From Mesobacillus boroniphilus (GTDB taxonomy: Bacteria > Bacillota > Bacilli > Bacillales > Cytobacillaceae), in the NCBI RefSeq assembly GCF_018424685.1, contig NZ_QTKX01000001.1:1054001-1118000 (forward strand): DNA of 64,000 bases, given 5' to 3'. How positions within the stretch are numbered: the stretch's first letter is position 1; every line of letters starts with the position of its first letter. The translations under genes and the position numbers were made by a program. Under the pieces are notes generated by a model that was given only the letters and a program-made list of their open reading frames with translations, ran no database searches and was not told where the DNA came from. This document shows positions 54,783 to 63,942 of this stretch, piece after piece.

Positions 54783-55349
54783 ATGAAAAACCCTATATTA
54801 TTAGATATTCCATCCCAGTTAGATACAGAAAGATTAATACTACGTGCGCCAAATCGAACTGGTGACGGAAGTATTGTTAACCAGGCAATAAGAGATTCAT
54901 TTAGTGAATTAAAAGCGTGGCTTCCATTTGCACAAAAGCTTCCCGAAGTTGAGGAAACCGAAATTAACCTGAGGAAAGCACATATTAACTTTTTAAAAAG
55001 AGAAAGCTTTCGATTTCTAATTTTTAAAAAAGAGACGAATGAATTCATTGGAAGTGTCAGCCTTCAAGGGATCGACTGGGCCATCCCAAAATGTGAAATT
55101 GGATATTGGATCAATACGAAGTTTAGCGGCAGTGGATATATGACTGAAGCGGTAAAGGCATTAACTAATTTCGGACTAAATCATCTAAAATTCAATAGAA
55201 TTGAAATTAGATGTGAATCTACCAACCTGAAAAGTCGGGCAATCCCCGAAAAGCTTGGATTTGAATTAGAAGGTGTTTTACGAAATGATGATTTATCAGC
55301 AGATGGCAGCAAGCTGACTGATACTTGTTTCTATTCGATCATTTTATAA
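54783..55349 (+). CDS. RimJ/RimL-type GNAT acetyltransferase
   Basis: 188 aa. Begins LDTERLILRAP, core IGYWINTKFSGSGYMTEAV and FELEGVLRND, all typical of the RimJ/RimL (N-alpha/ribosomal protein Ser) branch, which also includes resistance and aminoacyl-tRNA-dependent relatives. ATG at 54783 after GGAGAGGAG. Expression should depend on uncharged tRNA through the T-box. Confidence 0.85.
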   Translation: MKNPILLDIPSQLDTERLILRAPNRTGDGSIVNQAIRDSFSELKAWLPFAQKLPEVEETEINLRKAHINFLKRESFRFLIFKKETNEFIGSVSLQGIDWAIPKCEIGYWINTKFSGSGYMTEAVKALTNFGLNHLKFNRIEIRCESTNLKSRAIPEKLGFELEGVLRNDDLSADGSKLTDTCFYSIIL

Positions 55350-55496
55350 GGTACAGGTGCATGGATCCAGGAAGGATTCATGGTCCTTTTTGTTGAACTT
55401 CTTACTTAGAGAAAGGTGTTAGTAGAAAAAGGTGCAGATTGTCATGAATAAACAATTATTCCTGAAAGTAATTAAAAACCTAAATCATTGTAAATA

Positions 55497-55535
55497 AAAC
55501 CATGCAACAGTTTGATCCTGTTGGCATGGTTTTAT
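55497..55535 (+). terminator. Terminator after GNAT gene
   Basis: AAACCATGCAACAG/CTGTTGGCATGGTTT stem with one bulge. Confidence 0.7.
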
Positions 55536-55562
55536 TAGTTTTAATCTGGAGTATCTTTTCAG

Positions 55563-55691
55563 CTAGTGCTGGATTTGTTTCCACTCATTTATTCCTGCAT
55601 CAAGCAATGTCGCTTGAAAACCCCTGGATTTTAACAGCTCAACTGCTTCAGTAGCGTAGACACAATAGGGCCCGCGGCAGTATGCCACATT
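55563..55691 (-). pseudogene. Rhodanese fragment, C-terminal only
   Basis: 42 codons of the end of a rhodanese domain: VAYCRGPYCVYATEAVELL with the active-site cysteine loop, then DAGINEWK and a stop. The rest is missing, so this is a remnant of an ArsR-rhodanese-type gene. Confidence 0.75.
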
Positions 55692-56084
55692 TCAACTGTT
55701 TACAGGTACATTAAGCGATAAGATTGGCAGAAAGGTTCTGATCACTAATGGCATTTGGGCACAAGCCGCAGCACTGTGGCTGATACTGGCCGCAAATCAG
55801 TATTCCTTGTGGATTTTAGGTGCTCTTATATTAAGCCTAGGCACCGCAATGGTTTATCCAACCTTGCAAGCGGCGATCAGTGATGTTGCTGAGCCAGACT
55901 GGAGAGCTCCATCAATGGGCGTATACCACTTCTGGCGTGATAGCAGTTATGCTTTTGGTGCATTGATGGCTGGAATTATTGCCGACCTTCTAGGGGTCAA
56001 TTGGGCAATAGGTGTGGTTGCTTACTTCCATTTATAGCAGGAGTACTTTCAAAAATGCGGTTGAAGGAAACGATAAAAATATGA
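55692..56084 (+). pseudogene. MFS transporter fragment, C-terminal part
   Basis: About 130 codons of a major facilitator permease: GTLSDKIGRKVLITNGIWAQ, LGTAMVYPTLQAAISDVAEP, MGVYHFWRDSSYAFGALMAG. The N-terminal half is lost and a frameshift near 56025 precedes PFIAGVLSKMRLKET. Butts directly against the rhodanese remnant on the other strand. Confidence 0.78.
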
Positions 56085-56091
56085 TTGGGGT

Positions 56092-56130
56092 GGTGCATCA
56101 CCTTATATGGGTGGTGCACTTTTTTTATTA
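56092..56130 (+). terminator. Terminator after MFS remnant
   Basis: GTGCATCACC/GGTGGTGCAC (one mismatch) with T run. Confidence 0.7.
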
Positions 56131-56281
56131 AGACATATACAAGGAGTTTGAGTTAGATTTGTAGAACTATTCTTATATAAAATTTTGATAGATTTAGTTA
56201 TAGCACGCAGTACATGAAGCTATAACAAAGAAATTTTAATAATGGTAACGTGGTTATTATTAGATAGGGGATGAACTTAAA

Positions 56282-56530
56282 ATGAAGTGGAAATTAAGAA
56301 TACCAATGATGCTTTTTATTTTCGGTTTAGTTTCAGGTATTTATCAGTATTACCCTAATATAATTGTCTTTAAAGAAAATTACCTTCTAAATAGTCTCCA
56401 GTTCCTAGCCTCAATAGGAATTCCAATTTATATTCTTGAAAAGACACAAATTAATGAGAAGCAAGTAAACTTCTTGTTTGGTATTTTATTAATATTTTCA
56501 GGCGTTATAATCGATTACTTAATGATTTAA
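56282..56530 (+). CDS. 82-aa membrane protein, unknown
   Basis: Three hydrophobic helices. ATG with GGGGATG upstream. First of a row of small membrane genes (56282-57551); no family recognised. Confidence 0.5.
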   Translation: MKWKLRIPMMLFIFGLVSGIYQYYPNIIVFKENYLLNSLQFLASIGIPIYILEKTQINEKQVNFLFGILLIFSGVIIDYLMI

Positions 56531-56556
56531 TTTGAAATGAAGCTGGAGGTATGTAA

Positions 56557-56727
56557 ATGCCACAAGAATTAATTAGATTTATTGTAATCGGTTCCATCAT
56601 TGGATATTTTGTAGGCATGCTTTCAGAACAACCCGGTATTGGAGGGTTATTAGGAGCAATACTGGCCGTCCTAATAGCAATCTATATACAAATTAATAAT
56701 CATCACGATGGATCCGAAAATTCTTAG
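56557..56727 (+). CDS. 56-aa membrane protein
   Basis: Two hydrophobic helices (FIVIGSIIGYFVGML and GGLLGAILAVLIAIYI). GGAGG seven bases before ATG 56557. Too short for usual cut-offs, likely co-transcribed with the gene before it. Confidence 0.6.
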   Translation: MPQELIRFIVIGSIIGYFVGMLSEQPGIGGLLGAILAVLIAIYIQINNHHDGSENS

Positions 56728-56896
56728 ACTGAATAAAGACCTGAGCAATCAAGTAAATACTGAAGAAAAAGAAGGCTATATGAAAAGAATTATAGATATT
56801 GTGATTTAATGTACCTTTCTTTCATGAGAGTAAAGCTTGCGGTGGAAAAATGTCAAACTTCCTCTGAAGGATTTTTAGGTACAGACAAATTTTATT

Positions 56897-57163
56897 GTGC
56901 TAGGGGGGAAGGTGATTAAAATCAGAAACTTTTTAATTGTGATTAGTCATTACTTTCTTTGGGGAATTGTTGATTTTATACCTTTTTCGTGGGGATGGGC
57001 TTATAGTACGGCATCAAATATTTATTACTTCGCACTTTTAATTTCAGCAGTTATCTTTACTTATATCTTTATTAAAAAGAAAAGGTTTATTTCTTTTGCA
57101 TTTTTATTAGTCTACTCTTTGGCCATGGCATTGAGTTTATTAGCAAGCATACGAGGTCTTTGA
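56897..57163 (+). CDS. 88-aa membrane protein, unknown
   Basis: Three hydrophobic segments. Start unclear: GTG at 56897 or 56912, around a purine-rich AGGGGGGAAGGTGA. No family recognised. Confidence 0.45.
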   Translation: MLGGKVIKIRNFLIVISHYFLWGIVDFIPFSWGWAYSTASNIYYFALLISAVIFTYIFIKKKRFISFAFLLVYSLAMALSLLASIRGL

Positions 57164-57302
57164 ATTTAAAGTTGTTGTTTAAAAAACTGATAATTTCCTC
57201 ATATTTACTTGGGGGATTTATTCCTAAAGGACATTTCAACTAAAAATAAGCTGAATAGTAAAATAAAAAGCTTGCGAAATGAATCTTAATAGGTGGGTAA
57301 TT

Positions 57303-57551
57303 ATGAGAAAAAAGAAGTTATTTATCGGTGCTCTTTTGGTGATTGCATCGTTAATTATGATGGGAAGAGACTATTATTTGGCAAAAGAGGATAAACCACC
57401 TAACTTTTCCATTCTTAGTAATGTTTATAAAGACGGGGGAACAAAAGTTTATACAGGCTTAGGCTACAAAGTAATTGATTATAATCAAATTGATGGGCGT
57501 AAAGATGTAGTATTTGTCCCTTTTTATGTAGATGCCTGGGTAATAAAATAA
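57303..57551 (+). CDS. 82-aa exported or anchored protein, unknown
   Basis: N-terminal hydrophobic anchor (KKLFIGALLVIASLIMM) then GLGYKVIDYNQIDGRKDVVF. ATG at 57303 after AGGTGGG. A conserved-looking Bacillus small protein whose name I do not know. Confidence 0.55.
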   Translation: MRKKKLFIGALLVIASLIMMGRDYYLAKEDKPPNFSILSNVYKDGGTKVYTGLGYKVIDYNQIDGRKDVVFVPFYVDAWVIK

Positions 57552-57722
57552 CAGGTACAGTAGTAGCATTTAATCCGTTTAATAAGGGTATTATTTATTT
57601 TATTACCTGGTGCTAACATCCGAATATTTTTCATTCTAGCTAATACGATGGGTGATAGTCCTCCGTTGTTATATTAAACGACGGGGGCACTACTTGAATA
57701 ATTCAAAGAAAGGAGAATGTCT

Positions 57723-58125
57723 TTGAAGAAACGGATATTTAGTACCGATAATCTTAATGCTCTTAATAATAGGTATCTATCACGATGCTCGAACTTTTGA
57801 TATTGATCAATCTAATTTACCTGTCAATGAACAATTAGCGATTACAATATCTCAGCGGTACCTTGCAGGTTATTGGACACACCCAGTTAAGCTACATTTA
57901 ACACCATATGAGATGAAAAATATGAAAGAAACACCTGAGACTTATGTTGTGGATATAATCGATGAAAGGGATACACCCTTTTGTAAGGGGTATCAAGTTG
58001 TTGTTGAGAAGGATAATGGGAAAGTTGCTTTTAATAGTATTGGATGGTGTAAACGGCGAGGAATTGAGAAAAATGCTTTATTTCTGGAAGAAAATCTAGC
58101 CAGGTTAAAAAATTTTTTACAGTAA
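57723..58125 (+). pseudogene. Exported protein gene frameshifted in its signal peptide
   Basis: TTG at 57723 with AAAGGAG upstream opens KKRIFST, but about 57747 the frame changes and IILMLLIIGIYHDARTFDID and the rest follow in another frame to 58125. Restoring the frame gives a 133-aa protein with a signal anchor. Alternatively ATG 57757 could be used without a ribosome site. Unknown family. Confidence 0.55.
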
Positions 58126-58511
58126 AGCCATGGGCGATCATACACACTGTTCTTCTTAATCAGTATGACATATTAAAAAATGCAATTAGTATGCACTTAA
58201 ACTAATGTTAGCGTTGATCTGAAACCACAAAAATTTTCAGCTCAGAGATGAATCGAATAGATAGTACTTGAGTTAAGATTATGTATTTAATGGCTGCCAG
58301 GAAGGATTCTATCCTTTCTGGTATTTTCATTGATATCTTACAAAGTGAATAGTAATGACTGTACATCTTTTAACATTATGTATAATGCAAACAGGAAAAG
58401 GAAATTGTAAAATAAACATAAGTTTCTAAATGTTCAGAAAAATATTTAGAGGAGGGTTACTTGTACATAGGATATTAACTCTCAAGAAAATTGTCCTTTC
58501 ACCACGAGTAT
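58126..58511. other. Gap before the pyrimidine operon
   Basis: Holds a hairpin CCAGGAAGGAT/ATCCTTTCTGG (58297-58321) and A/T-rich promoter DNA. No gene seen. Confidence 0.4.
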
Positions 58512-58525
58512 TGTAAGCGCTTACA
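58512..58525 (+). promoter_or_regulatory. cre (CcpA) site of pyrimidine catabolism operon
   Basis: TGTAAGCGCTTACA is a perfect palindromic catabolite-responsive element, extended by one matching base on each side, 45 bp before the first start codon. Position fits roadblock or promoter repression. Confidence 0.8.
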
Positions 58526-58569
58526 AAAAACGACAAATATTTATTTTTATATAAGAGGGGGATTTAAAA

Positions 58570-59460
58570 ATGTCGGACACTGTAAAAATAGGACTCATCC
58601 AGGCTTCCAACGATGTGGATGGAAACGAACCGGTTGAGGTTCATAAGCAAAAGGCGATTGAAAAGCATCTTCGCCTGGTCAGGGAAGCTAAGGATAAAGG
58701 TGCGCAAATCATCTGTCTTCAAGAGATTTTCTATGGGCCATATTTCTGCTCAGAACAGAATTCAAAGTGGTATGACGCTGCGGAAGAGATTCCGAATGGA
58801 CCGACGACTAAGCTGTTCCAGGAGCTGGCTAAGGAGTTGGGCGTTGTCATTGTACTGCCTATTTACGAGAGAGAAGGAATCGCTACCTACTATAATACTG
58901 CGGCGGTAATCGATGCGGACGGCTCGTATCTCGGAAAATACCGGAAGCAGCATATCCCGCATGTAGGGGTTGGCGACCAGGGCTGCGGCTTCTGGGAGAA
59001 ATACTATTTCAAGCCTGGAAATCTTGGCTATCCGGTTTTCGACACGGCCTTCGCGAAGGTAGGAGTCTATATTTGCTACGACCGACATTTCCCTGAGGGT
59101 GCGAGATTACTAGGATTGAAGGGCGCCGAAGTGGTCTTGAATCCTTCTGCCACTGTTGCAGGTCTTTCTGAATACCTATGGAAGCTGGAGCAGCCTGCTC
59201 ATGCGGTCGCGAATGGATATTATGTCGGCGCGATCAACCGTGTAGGTGTTGAAGGACCTTGGAATATGGGCGAGTTTTACGGACAGTCTTACCTTGTCGA
59301 CCCGAGGGGCAACTTTGTCGCGATGGGAAGCCGGGACAAGGATGAAGTCATCATTGGAGAAATGAATAAGAAATTGATCAGGGAAGTACGTGATACATGG
59401 CAGTTCTACCGTGACCGCCGTCCGGAAACGTATGAGGAGATGACGGCACTTTTACCATAA
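58570..59460 (+). CDS. Beta-ureidopropionase-like nitrilase-family amidohydrolase
   Basis: 296 aa. Glu in CLQEIFYGPYF, Lys in KYRKQHIPH and Cys in YICYDRHFPEGAR form the catalytic triad. In this operon it should hydrolyse N-carbamoyl-beta-alanine or -beta-aminoisobutyrate, the last step of reductive pyrimidine breakdown. N-carbamoylputrescine amidase is the closest alternative. ATG after AGGGGG. Confidence 0.82.
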   Translation: MSDTVKIGLIQASNDVDGNEPVEVHKQKAIEKHLRLVREAKDKGAQIICLQEIFYGPYFCSEQNSKWYDAAEEIPNGPTTKLFQELAKELGVVIVLPIYEREGIATYYNTAAVIDADGSYLGKYRKQHIPHVGVGDQGCGFWEKYYFKPGNLGYPVFDTAFAKVGVYICYDRHFPEGARLLGLKGAEVVLNPSATVAGLSEYLWKLEQPAHAVANGYYVGAINRVGVEGPWNMGEFYGQSYLVDPRGNFVAMGSRDKDEVIIGEMNKKLIREVRDTWQFYRDRRPETYEEMTALLP

Positions 59461-59478
59461 CAATCAAGACAACAGTAA

Positions 59479-59507
59479 GGGCTTTACATTGGCAGAAGGT
59501 AAAGCCC
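59479..59507 (+). terminator. Partial terminator inside the operon
   Basis: GGGCTTTAC/GTAAAGCCC stem, followed by TCTTTCTG, so probably leaky. Confidence 0.5.
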
Positions 59508-59544
59508 TCTTTCTGTAGGATTTTCTAAAAAGGAGGTTGTTTGA

Positions 59545-60918
59545 GTGAGCAAAGGTAATGTCTCGAAAATTTCTTATGAAGATTTGCAGGTGAATTTTCA
59601 TGAAGTGCATCCAGGCCTGACGAATCAGGAAGCTATAGAGGAATCGAATCGCTGCTTGTATTGCTATGACGCTCCTTGCATCCAGGCCTGTCCGACGGGG
59701 ATTGATATCCCGACCTTTATTAAAAAGATTGCTTCTGGTAATCTGAAGGGCTCGGCGAAAACGATCATGACCGCGAACCCGATTGGTGCAAGCTGTTCCC
59801 GTGTCTGTCCAACAGAGGAGCTATGTGAGGGGGCATGTGTGCTCAACGATTCGACAAAACCAATCATGATTGGAAACCTGCAGCGTTATGCGACGGACTG
59901 GGCAATCAAAAATGATCAGGTGCTATTCCAGGCTGGAGAGAAGAATGGAAAGAAGGTTGCGGTTGTTGGCGGCGGTCCTGCCGGATTGTCGGCTGCAAGG
60001 GAGCTTGCTTTACTTGGATATGACGTGACAATTTTTGAGGCGGAGGATAAAGCAGGAGGATTGAACACCTATGGGATTGTTTCTTTCAGGCTTCCGCAGA
60101 ATATTTCCTTCTGGGAAGTAAATCAGGTTGAAAGCCTTGATGTCAAAATCCGTACGAATACAAGAGTAGGTGCCGATATTTCTGTTGAAGAAATCATGGA
60201 CCAGCATGACATCGTCATTTTAGCTGTCGGAATGTCAAAAGTTCCTGAACTCGGGATCGATGGTGAAGACCTGGATGGAGTGTATGATGCGATTGAGTTC
60301 GTCAAGGCAACAAAAACGAAACCAATTGACAGTCAATTTTTAGGAAAAAAAGCCGTTGTAATTGGTGCTGGGAACACAGCGATCGATGGTGCGACTTGTT
60401 CGGTCCGACTTGGGTCGGAAAATGTGAAAATCCTTTACCGCCGTACGCTAGAAGAAATGACGGCATACGATTTTGAATATGAATTCGCCAAGCAGGATGG
60501 CGTGGAATTCCGCTGGCTTACTGCACCGGTGAAAATCATTGGCGATGAAAATGGAAAGGTCAAGGCGATTGAGTGCGTGAAGATGGTACTCGGTGAACCA
60601 GGTGAAGATGGCCGCAGGCGCCCGGTTGCCCTCGAAGGATCGGAGTTCATATTAGAAGTGGATGCGGTCATTAAAGCGATTGGCCAATCAAGATATGTCG
60701 ATCTGCTCGAACAATTTGAATTGGAGCATAGCGGCGGTGTCGTCAAGATTAATCCGCAAACGTATCAAACCTCTAACCAAAAAGTGTTCGCCTGTGGTGA
60801 TGTCATTTTTGGGAAAGGACAGGGTGAAGCCATGGTCGTTTCAGCAGCTCAGCAAGGAAAGGATACGGCTTACGCAATTCATCAGCTCGTATCGAGCACA
60901 GTTCCGGAAACAGCCTAA
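59545..60918 (+). CDS. preT: Dihydropyrimidine dehydrogenase subunit PreT
   Basis: 457 aa, GltD-like. N-terminal iron-sulfur cysteines (CLYCYDAPCIQACPTGIDIP, ASCSRVCPTEELCEGAC), then FAD GGGPAGLSAARELA and NAD domains (IGAGNTAIDGATCSVRLG). Passes electrons from NAD(P)H to PreA. GTG after AAAAGGAGG. Confidence 0.9.
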   Translation: MSKGNVSKISYEDLQVNFHEVHPGLTNQEAIEESNRCLYCYDAPCIQACPTGIDIPTFIKKIASGNLKGSAKTIMTANPIGASCSRVCPTEELCEGACVLNDSTKPIMIGNLQRYATDWAIKNDQVLFQAGEKNGKKVAVVGGGPAGLSAARELALLGYDVTIFEAEDKAGGLNTYGIVSFRLPQNISFWEVNQVESLDVKIRTNTRVGADISVEEIMDQHDIVILAVGMSKVPELGIDGEDLDGVYDAIEFVKATKTKPIDSQFLGKKAVVIGAGNTAIDGATCSVRLGSENVKILYRRTLEEMTAYDFEYEFAKQDGVEFRWLTAPVKIIGDENGKVKAIECVKMVLGEPGEDGRRRPVALEGSEFILEVDAVIKAIGQSRYVDLLEQFELEHSGGVVKINPQTYQTSNQKVFACGDVIFGKGQGEAMVVSAAQQGKDTAYAIHQLVSSTVPETA

Positions 60919-60939
60919 TAGACAAAGGGAGGTAAGAGT

Positions 60940-62226
60940 ATGGCAGATTTACGTATCAATTTGGCGGGAATCCAGTCACCGAATCCGTTTTGGTTAGCTT
61001 CTGCTCCTCCAACCAATTCGGGCTACCAGGTTCAGCGTGCCTTTGAAGCAGGGTGGGGCGGCGCTGTCTGGAAGACACTGGGAGATCCAATTCTGAACGT
61101 TTCTTCCCGCTTTGCGGCGGTTAGCTTCAACGGCCAGAGAGTGGCGGGCTTCAACAATATTGAATTGATCACCGACCGTCCACTTGAGGTTAATTTAAAA
61201 GAAATTTATGAAACGAAGAAGAAGTTTCCTAACCATGCGATCATCGCGTCTTTGATGGTCGAGCCTAAGCAGGAAAAATGGCATGAGATTGTGAAGCGAG
61301 TGGAGGATGTAGGTGTCGACGGGCTCGAACTGAACTTTGGCTGTCCGCACGGAATGGCGGAGCGGGGAATGGGTGCTGCATCCGGCCAGGTGCCTGAGCT
61401 TGTCCAGAAGCAGACTTACTGGGTAAAGGAAGTCGCCAAGACTCCGGTTATCGTTAAGCTAACACCAAATATCACGGATATCACGGTAACGGCTGAGGCA
61501 GCTGTCGAAGGTGGAGCCGACGCGATCAGCATGATCAACACGATCAACAGCCTAGCAGCAGTCGATATCCATACATGGGATACCGTTCCGCATGTTGGCG
61601 GTAAAGGAGCGCACGGCGGTTATTGCGGTCCAGCTGTAAAGCCGATCGCCCTTCATATGGTCGGAGATTGTGCTCGAAATCCACGGATCAATGTCCCTAT
61701 TTCCGGAATCGGCGGTATTTCCAACTGGGAGAATGCGGTTGAATTTATGCTTATGGGTGCTACAGGAGTCCAGGTTTGTACCGCAGCGATGCACCATGGC
61801 TTCCGGATTGTGGAAGATATGATTGAAGGGTTGAACAATTATCTTGATGAAAAGGGAATTGCTTCTGTATCAGAGCTTGTAGGTAAGTCTGTCCAGAAAT
61901 ACTCTGACTGGGGTGACCTTGACCTGAACTACAAGGTCGTTGCACGAATCAATAATGAGACGTGTATTAACTGCAATAAGTGCCATATTGCCTGTGAGGA
62001 TACCTCTCATCAGTGCATTGATATGCTCAAGGACGACAATGGAACCAGCTACCTAAAGGTGCGAGAAGAGGATTGTGTCGGCTGTAACCTCTGCTCGATC
62101 GTCTGCCCGGTTGATGGAGCGATCGACATGGTCGCGTTGAAGAGTGAGCTGCCGCCAATGACTTGGAATGAACGCCAGGCAGCACTTGGTGTGCTGGCTT
62201 GCGGAGTGGATCCGGTTACAAAGTGA
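60940..62226 (+). CDS. preA: Dihydropyrimidine dehydrogenase subunit PreA
   Basis: 428 aa. FMN barrel of the dihydroorotate dehydrogenase type (NPFWLASAPPTNSGYQV, ELNFGCPHGMAERGMG) and a C-terminal pair of 4Fe-4S motifs (CINCNKCHIACEDTSHQC, CVGCNLCSIVCP). Reduces uracil and thymine with PreT. GGGAGG before ATG. Confidence 0.92.
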   Translation: MADLRINLAGIQSPNPFWLASAPPTNSGYQVQRAFEAGWGGAVWKTLGDPILNVSSRFAAVSFNGQRVAGFNNIELITDRPLEVNLKEIYETKKKFPNHAIIASLMVEPKQEKWHEIVKRVEDVGVDGLELNFGCPHGMAERGMGAASGQVPELVQKQTYWVKEVAKTPVIVKLTPNITDITVTAEAAVEGGADAISMINTINSLAAVDIHTWDTVPHVGGKGAHGGYCGPAVKPIALHMVGDCARNPRINVPISGIGGISNWENAVEFMLMGATGVQVCTAAMHHGFRIVEDMIEGLNNYLDEKGIASVSELVGKSVQKYSDWGDLDLNYKVVARINNETCINCNKCHIACEDTSHQCIDMLKDDNGTSYLKVREEDCVGCNLCSIVCPVDGAIDMVALKSELPPMTWNERQAALGVLACGVDPVTK

Positions 62227-62233
62227 TCCATTG

Positions 62234-62455
62234 CCTAAAGAATGCAGATGAGCTGGCGAAAAGGACTGAACCGTGATTTGAGTGCCTAAAGAGTGTTGGT
62301 GAGATGGAGAAAGGTAACGAAACCAGGATTTGAGTACCCGAATAGTGCAGGTGAGCCAGAGAAAAGGAACGGTACCATGATTTCCTTGCCCGTATAGTGC
62401 TCGAGAGTCAGCAAAAGGGAACGGAATCCGGATTCTGATGCCCGAAAACAGTCTC
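62234..62455. repeat. 52-bp tandem repeat, 4.3 copies
   Basis: Units begin at 62234, 62285, 62337, 62389 and 62441 with CCTAAAGAATGC or CCCGAATAGTGC and end near GATTTGAGTG. Copies differ at about a quarter to a third of positions. Lies between preA and the hydantoinase gene without a gene of its own. Confidence 0.85.
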
Positions 62456-62523
62456 AAGGACCAATAATGAATATAACTGAGCTACTAATTCCCACTACAC
62501 CTTTCTTTTGAGGAGGAAAATTG

Positions 62524-63942
62524 ATGAAAAAAGTGATAAAGAATGGAATCATCGTGACCGCAACGGATACATTCCAGGCGGATGTGTTGATTGAAAAAGG
62601 TGTGATCAGCATGATTGCTGACAATATTGATGTCCAGGGGGCAGAGGTCGTTGATGCGACTGGATGCTATCTTTTCCCGGGCGGTGTTGACCCACATACT
62701 CATTTTGAGATGCCTTTTGGAGGAACGGTTTCGAAGGATGATTTTGAAACAGGATCGATTGCAGCAGCCTTTGGCGGGACGACAACTGTCATTGATTTTT
62801 GCTTGACTGAAAAAGGGGTCCCTTTGCAAAATGCCATCAATACCTGGCACGCAAAGTCGAAAGAGAAGTCGGTCATTGATTATGGCTTCCACTTGATGAT
62901 TGGTGAAATCAATGACGCGGTCCTTAACCAGCTTCCTGCTGTCATTGATGAGGAGGGCATCACCTCATTCAAGGTTTTTATGGCGTATAAGAATGTGCTG
63001 CAGGCTGATGATGAAACGCTGTTTAAGACATTGCTGGCTGCTAAGGACCTGGGTGCCCTTGTCATGGTCCATGCAGAGAATGGCGATGTCATTGAGTATT
63101 TAACAAAGCAGGCACTGGCCGAGGGCAATACTGACCCGATTTACCATGCCCTAACGAGACCAGCTGAGGTGGAGGGAGAAGCAACTGAACGAGCCTCGAC
63201 TTTCACTGGACTTGCGAACTCCCAGCTTTATGTCGTTCACGTATCATGCGCAGATGCAGCCAGAAAAATTGCAGAAGCGAGGAATAAGGGGATTAATGTG
63301 TGGGGTGAAACGTGCCCGCAGTATTTGGTCTTAGATCAGTCGTATCTGGAAAAGCCAGACTTTGAAGGCGCAAAGTATGTTTGGTCACCGCCGCTGCGTG
63401 AAAAGTGGAACCAGGAAGTTCTTTGGAACGCGTTAAAGACTGGCCAGCTGCAAACAGTCGGCTCTGATCAATGCTCGTTCGATTTCAAAGGTCAAAAGGA
63501 GCTGGGTCGTGGTGACTTCTCTAAGATCCCAAATGGAGGGCCAATTGTCGAAGACCGCGTATCGATTCTTTTCTCTGAGGGTGTGCTGAAGGGAAGAATT
63601 TCACTCAACCAATTTGTTGATGTCACCTCTACAAGGGCGGCAAAGCTGTTCGGCCTGTATCCAAAGAAAGGAACGATTTCTGTTGGAGCGGATGCTGACA
63701 TCGTGGTATTTGATCCAACTGTGGAGAGGACAATTTCGGCTGAGACCCATCATATGGCAGTTGATTATAGTGCGTTTGAAGGAATGAAGGTCACGGGTGA
63801 GCCTGTATCGGTGCTATCTCGTGGAGAATTCGTCATTCGGGATAAAACCTTCGTTGGAAAGCCAGGTGCAGGCCAGTACCTGAAGCGCGCTAAATATGGA
63901 GAAAACCAAGCGAATCTTACGAAGGAATCTCTCACTCTATAA
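62524..63942 (+). CDS. hydA: Dihydropyrimidinase (hydantoinase)
   Basis: 472 aa, amidohydrolase superfamily. Metal histidines in DPHTHFEMPFGG, carboxylated lysine in TSFKVFMAYK, further HAENGD, HVSCADAA and VGSDQCSF. Opens the dihydrouracil ring, the middle step between PreTA and the ureidopropionase. ATG at 62524 after GAGGAGG. Neighbouring 52-bp repeats separate it from preA. Confidence 0.92.
   Translation: MKKVIKNGIIVTATDTFQADVLIEKGVISMIADNIDVQGAEVVDATGCYLFPGGVDPHTHFEMPFGGTVSKDDFETGSIAAAFGGTTTVIDFCLTEKGVPLQNAINTWHAKSKEKSVIDYGFHLMIGEINDAVLNQLPAVIDEEGITSFKVFMAYKNVLQADDETLFKTLLAAKDLGALVMVHAENGDVIEYLTKQALAEGNTDPIYHALTRPAEVEGEATERASTFTGLANSQLYVVHVSCADAARKIAEARNKGINVWGETCPQYLVLDQSYLEKPDFEGAKYVWSPPLREKWNQEVLWNALKTGQLQTVGSDQCSFDFKGQKELGRGDFSKIPNGGPIVEDRVSILFSEGVLKGRISLNQFVDVTSTRAAKLFGLYPKKGTISVGADADIVVFDPTVERTISAETHHMAVDYSAFEGMKVTGEPVSVLSRGEFVIRDKTFVGKPGAGQYLKRAKYGENQANLTKESLTL

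Noticed and set aside
62234..62455. Possible CRISPR array or coding repeat
   Set aside because: Units are contiguous without unique spacers, and frames are broken by stops.
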